From Cupriavidus pauculus (GTDB lineage Bacteria; Pseudomonadota; Gammaproteobacteria; Burkholderiales; Burkholderiaceae), in contig NZ_CP033969.1 of assembly GCF_003854935.1 (NCBI RefSeq), positions 1,612,001 through 1,676,000 on the forward strand: a stretch of 64,000 bases of DNA, read 5' to 3'. Under the pieces are notes generated by a model. That model saw only the letters and a list, made by a program, of their open reading frames with translations. It was not told where the DNA came from and did not search any database. A program made the translations under genes and the position numbers. Each line of letters starts with the position of its first letter. The stretch's first letter is position 1. Below are positions 61,216-64,000 of this stretch, piece after piece.

Positions 61216-62004
61216 TTACGCCTTGCGGAACACGACGTCCCAGACCCCGTGGCCCAGCCGCAAGCCACGCTTCTCGAACTTCGTCACCGGACGGTACTCC
61301 GGCCGTTCGGCAAAGCCACCCGGCGCCTGCGACGTATTCACCAGCGTGGGTTCGCCCGACAGCACCTCGACCATCTGGTGCGCGTACTCCTCCCAGTCCG
61401 TGGCGCAATGGAAGTAGCCGCCCGGCTTGAGTCGGCTGGCCAGCAGCTTGACCAGCGGCGGCTGCACCAGCCGGCGCTTGTTGTGGCGCTTCTTGTGCCA
61501 CGGGTCGGGGAAAAAGATATGCACGCCGTCCAGTGACTGCTCAGTCAGCATGTGCGCAATCACCTCGACGGCATCGTGGTTCATGATGCGCACGTTCTGT
61601 AGGTCCCGCTCGCCGATCAGCTTCAGCAGCGCCCCGACGCCCGGCTCATGTACCTCGCAGCCAAGGAAGTTGTCGTCCGGACGCAGGCCGGCGATATGCG
61701 CGGTCGTCTCACCCATCCCAAAGCCAATTTCAAGGATCGACGGCGCCTGGCGGCCGAAGGTGGCCGTCCAGTCCAGCGGTTCGGGGCGGTAGGGCACGAT
61801 GAACTGCGGGCCCAGGTCGTCGATGGCGCGCTGTTGTCCGGTCGACGTCCGGCCGGCCCGCCGCACGAACGACCGGATGCGGCGCGGGTGCGCGACCCCT
61901 TCGCCGGGCTGGGTGGGAGCGCTGGAAGCGTCTGCGGGAGTTCCGCTGGCGCCGTCGGCATCGTCGCCGGGCAGCGTGTCGGTATGCGTGTCTTGGGGAA
62001 GCAT
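61216..62004 (-). CDS. trmB: tRNA (guanine-N7-)-methyltransferase
   Basis: It makes m7G46 in tRNA. The 262-residue protein has an acidic variable N-terminus (about 1-40) and the TrmB core: [33 protein letters not shown] (SAM motif), [15 protein letters not shown], the [18 protein letters not shown] signature and [11 protein letters not shown]. It ends at the terminator shared with uppP. The tRNA-Gly gene lies 77 bases upstream on the same strand. Confidence 0.95.
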   Translation of the reverse strand: MLPQDTHTDTLPGDDADGASGTPADASSAPTQPGEGVAHPRRIRSFVRRAGRTSTGQQRAIDDLGPQFIVPYRPEPLDWTATFGRQAPSILEIGFGMGETTAHIAGLRPDDNFLGCEVHEPGVGALLKLIGERDLQNVRIMNHDAVEVIAHMLTEQSLDGVHIFFPDPWHKKRHNKRRLVQPPLVKLLASRLKPGGYFHCATDWEEYAHQMVEVLSGEPTLVNTSQAPGGFAERPEYRPVTKFEKRGLRLGHGVWDVVFRKA

Positions 62005-62081
62005 GGCAACAAAAAACCGCCGGGCAGTCTACCGGTCATCCTTCGACCGGGTGCCAGGGCGGCTTGTCAGGTGAGAACTGG

Positions 62082-62153
62082 AGCGGGCGATGGGAATCGA
62101 ACCCACGTCTTTAGCTTGGGAAGCTAAGGTAATGGCCATTATACGACGCCCGC
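62082..62153 (-). tRNA. tRNA-Gly (anticodon CCC)
   Basis: The minus-strand sequence folds into a cloverleaf: acceptor GCGGGCG paired with CGCCCGC, anticodon arm TTAGC-TTCCCAA-GCTAA with anticodon CCC, and T-loop GGTTCGATTCC. CCA is not encoded. It reads GGG codons. Confidence 0.93.
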
Positions 62154-62172
62154 TATGGCTTACTGGGGGCGG

Positions 62173-62181
62173 ATTGTAGCA
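62173..62181 (-). promoter_or_regulatory. Extended -10 promoter of tRNA-Gly
   Basis: On the minus strand this reads TGCTACAAT, matching TGnTAnnnT with five of six -10 consensus bases. The expected transcription start lies about 13 bases before the mature tRNA 5' end. The -35 region is weak. Confidence 0.5.
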
Positions 62182-62235
62182 TGGTTGCCCAGGGGCCTCA
62201 TGCCAGTTGCGGCAAAGTCGCCGGCACCCATGCCG

Positions 62236-62574
62236 TCAAGGGACGGACCGCGCGATATAGAACGTCGCCGCGGTCAGCAGCGCGCCGAAGCCCGAAACGA
62301 AGGTCACCAGCCGCCAGGTCTGCATGTTGATGGCGCGGTAGACGTCGGTCTGGCACTGCAGTACGTCCGCCTTGGTCGCGGTAAAGATCACGCGCTCTTC
62401 GATCCGTTCGACCCGGTTCTCGACGCTGCGCAGCCGATCGTCCATGACTTCGAGGTTGGCGTCGATCCGGACGAGGCGCTTGTCCAGGGCGTCTAGCGCT
62501 CCAAAGACCGCGGTACTCGCGCCCGTCCGCCCACTAGTCGTACCGCCGTCCATCCACTTGCCTTCGCACCGCAT
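62236..62574 (-). CDS. Hypothetical coiled-coil protein with C-terminal membrane helix
   Basis: The 112-residue protein has a heptad-like helix (LDKRLVRIDANLEVMDDRL and RSVENRVERIEERV) followed by one C-terminal hydrophobic helix (LVTFVSGFGALLTAATFYIA). This layout is common in small phage-derived or DUF1640/haemolysin XhlA-like proteins, but no family is assigned with confidence. The ATG at 62574 is chosen because GGAGGG lies just upstream; in-frame ATGs further upstream could add ten residues. Confidence 0.6.
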   Translation of the reverse strand: MRCEGKWMDGGTTSGRTGASTAVFGALDALDKRLVRIDANLEVMDDRLRSVENRVERIEERVIFTATKADVLQCQTDVYRAINMQTWRLVTFVSGFGALLTAATFYIARSVP

Positions 62575-62696
62575 GCGACCCTCCATACGCTTCATGCCAG
62601 CCACGATTGTGGCGCGGATTGGCCCGATGCGTTGTTAAATTAGGTGTCCGATCACATGCGGAATTGTGTCGGTACTGACTCGGCGCACTGGTGCCG

Positions 62697-63590
62697 CTAT
62701 CCCACCATCACCCGGCAGCTCGCCGACTCCTCCGCCCCTGGCGCCACCCAACGCAGCCCCTTGCCATGGTGAATCGCATTTGGCAAACCCAGCCATGGCT
62801 CCACGCAGTAAAAATCAGAATCGTCTCGTTCCGTCCACGTGGTCACTGCGTACCATGGTGTCGAGCCTTCGATGTCGAGGTCCAGGTTGATGCGGCGGCC
62901 TGGGAGTTCGAGCCGTGTGGGTGCCGTCGCGTGCTGCAGCACGTGGAAGGTGTCCTGCAGGCGGGGGTCGTCCAGGGCGTAGCCGGGCTCGCCGCTTTCG
63001 GGCGGTGTCAGGCTGCCATCAGCTTGCTGGCGGACGCGCGTCGATGTCGGCAGCGCGAGGCGGCTCTGGCTGCGCGCCTGGTGGGGCAGGGCGAAGTAGA
63101 AGTGGTGGCCGGCGTAATAGGGGAGCGGGGTGCTGCCGGTGTTCCGGGTATGCAGCGTCACCGCCAGGCCGTCCGGTATGAGTCGGTAGGTGACCGTGAA
63201 GACGAATTTGAAGGGGTAGCCTGGCTGTGTGGCGTCGGACGCGTGTAGCGACAGGCTGACCGCTTCATCGGAGAGGGCCGATACGTCGAAGGGCAGGTCG
63301 CGGGCGAAGCCATGCTGGGGTAGGTCGTGGACGGCGCCGGCGCCGTCGCGCCATTTGCCGGCCTCGCCGTCGACAAAATGGCGGCCGATGAACGGGAACA
63401 GCAGCGGGTTGCCGCCGCGTACCTTGGCGACGCGCGACCAGTCGGCGTTGTCGGGCCAGTAGAGGATGTCCTCGTCGCGGCAGACCCAGCGGACCAGGCG
63501 TCCGCCGTGGGCCGGGGCCAGCAGCAGAAAGTTGTCGTCGTGGCCGACGCGGAGCAGGTCCTGGCCCTGGAAACGCTGTGTGATGGTCAT
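62697..63590 (-). CDS. Aldose 1-epimerase family protein
   Basis: The 297-residue galactose-mutarotase-like protein has LLLAPAHGGRLVRWVCRDEDILYWP near the start, LPQHGFARDLPFDV and AGHHFYFAL with the catalytic histidines, and YCVEPWLGLPNAI with the catalytic Glu near the end. It interconverts anomers of an aldose or a phosphorylated sugar. The ATG at 63590 (MTITQRFQG) is the natural start; the longer in-frame extension is not protein-like. Confidence 0.88.
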   Translation of the reverse strand: MTITQRFQGQDLLRVGHDDNFLLLAPAHGGRLVRWVCRDEDILYWPDNADWSRVAKVRGGNPLLFPFIGRHFVDGEAGKWRDGAGAVHDLPQHGFARDLPFDVSALSDEAVSLSLHASDATQPGYPFKFVFTVTYRLIPDGLAVTLHTRNTGSTPLPYYAGHHFYFALPHQARSQSRLALPTSTRVRQQADGSLTPPESGEPGYALDDPRLQDTFHVLQHATAPTRLELPGRRINLDLDIEGSTPWYAVTTWTERDDSDFYCVEPWLGLPNAIHHGKGLRWVAPGAEESASCRVMVG

Positions 63591-63847
63591 CGTGGCCGCG
63601 CGCGCAAAGGGAAAGCTGGAGCGTAGCGCAATCCGGCAGCGCCCGGCGAGGTGGCATGCGGGTTGCGAACGCAGGACGACCGATGTCTGCGCCGCGCCAA
63701 CCCAAGCGCAATGTGTGAACTTTGCGGCACTTCGGCAGCCGCCAGACCACCCGCCGCGCACAGCCACGGTGCACGCTGGCGAAACGGCGACGGGCCGCCG
63801 ATACTGCAAGCGAACCATCGCGCCCAGGGCTGGGCGGAGGAGAGAGG
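63591..63847. other. Divergent intergenic region, galM-like to GST gene
   Basis: The 257 bases contain no gene that I can support. Promoters for both divergent genes should lie here, but no hexamer pair at good spacing stands out. An AGGAGAGAGG ribosome binding site is present just before the GST ATG at 63848. Confidence 0.4.
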
Positions 63848-64000
63848 ATGGGCAAGACGACGCTGACGATCAGCAGCAAGACCTATTCATCGTGGTCGCT
63901 GCGGGGCTGGCTGCTGGCCAGGTTCGCGGGGCTGGAGTTCGAGGAGGTGCTGGTGACGCCGGACGATCCCGCGGTGCGTGCCGAGATTCTGCTGCTCTCG
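63848..64000 (+). CDS. Glutathione S-transferase family protein, 3' part outside window
   Basis: Only the first 51 codons are visible. The sequence LTISSKTYSSWSLRGWLLARFAGLEFEEVLV is the thioredoxin-fold N-terminal domain of a GST, with a Ser-rich active-site turn (YSSWSLR) where the catalytic Ser is expected. An AGGAGAGAGG purine run precedes the ATG. The rest of the gene continues past the window end. Confidence 0.82.
   Translation, partial: MGKTTLTISSKTYSSWSLRGWLLARFAGLEFEEVLVTPDDPAVRAEILLLS

Noticed and set aside
62236-62574. Prophage remnant next to the tRNA-Gly gene
   Set aside because: The small coiled-coil membrane protein recalls phage proteins, but there is no integrase, no repeated tRNA end and no other phage gene nearby.
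1-64000. CRISPR arrays, insertion sequences, rRNA operons
   Set aside because: No regularly spaced repeats, transposase genes or rRNA sequence were seen on reading the window.

Overview
The window looks like a chromosomal segment of a Burkholderiaceae beta-proteobacterium, most likely Cupriavidus or a close Ralstonia relative. The basis is the very GC-rich housekeeping DNA and gene orders typical of that group as I remember them: ppc divergent from hemC-hemDX-hemY, yqgE-ruvX-pyrR-pyrB-pyrC'-plsC, and waaC-waaA next to an O-antigen ligase. No database search was possible, so the genus is an inference.

Layout. (1) 1-14565 is housekeeping: the 5' part of ppc (minus strand), haem synthesis (hemC, a hemD-hemX fusion, hemY), phrB, rsuA, then yqgE-ruvX-pyrR-pyrB-pyrC'-plsC. 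(2) 14737-20195 is a tightly coupled seven-gene operon: WbqC-like protein, GtrB/ArnC-like membrane glycosyltransferase, NeuD-like acyltransferase, beta-propeller glycosidase-like protein, small EamA/ArnE-like flippase, WecE-like sugar aminotransferase and methyltransferase. (3) 20234-22861, minus strand, holds a large membrane protein with GT-C features and apaH. (4) 23122-28230 is rmlB-rmlD-rmlA-rmlC plus a second GT-C-like membrane protein. (5) 28615-42100 is a long O-antigen/capsule operon: WzxE-like flippase, GT4, Wzy-like polymerase, capE-capF-capG (fnlABC) for UDP-L-FucNAc, WbuB-like GT4, small PglC-like initiating transferase, pglD-pglE-pglF-like genes for UDP-diacetylbacillosamine, and an aspartyl/asparaginyl-hydroxylase-family dioxygenase. 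(6) 42172-49104, minus strand, is a second polysaccharide operon read towards the first: GT4, WcaJ/WbaP-like initiating transferase, GT4, Wzx, GT4, Wzz. The two operons meet at a strong hairpin at 42105-42143. (7) 49330-64000 returns to core envelope and housekeeping genes: phosphomannomutase/phosphoglucomutase, waaC, waaA, a META-domain lipoprotein, waaL-like ligase, tolC, rhodanese, pcm, tetR, YkgJ-like, a DUF1439 lipoprotein, uppP, trmB, tRNA-Gly(CCC), a small coiled-coil membrane protein, galM-like epimerase and the start of a GST.

How the parts fit. RmlA and RmlB make dTDP-4-keto-6-deoxyglucose. RmlC/RmlD can turn it into dTDP-L-rhamnose, and the WecE homologue can turn it into dTDP-4-amino-4,6-dideoxygalactose. 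CapEFG give UDP-L-FucNAc, and PglFED-like enzymes give UDP-diacetylbacillosamine, which the small PglC-like transferase probably loads on undecaprenyl phosphate. Wzx, Wzy, Wzz and the WaaL-like ligase would flip, polymerise, measure and attach the chain to lipid A-core made with WaaA and WaaC. UppP recycles the undecaprenyl carrier.

The most interesting candidate is the 14737-20195 operon. Together with one of the two GT-C-like proteins it has the parts of an undecaprenyl-phosphate-linked (Gtr/Arn-style) modification route that could deliver an N-acylated, possibly methylated, 4-amino-4,6-dideoxyhexose to the periplasm. This is an inference from gene content and context. I saw no CRISPR array, insertion sequence, rRNA gene or phage genes.
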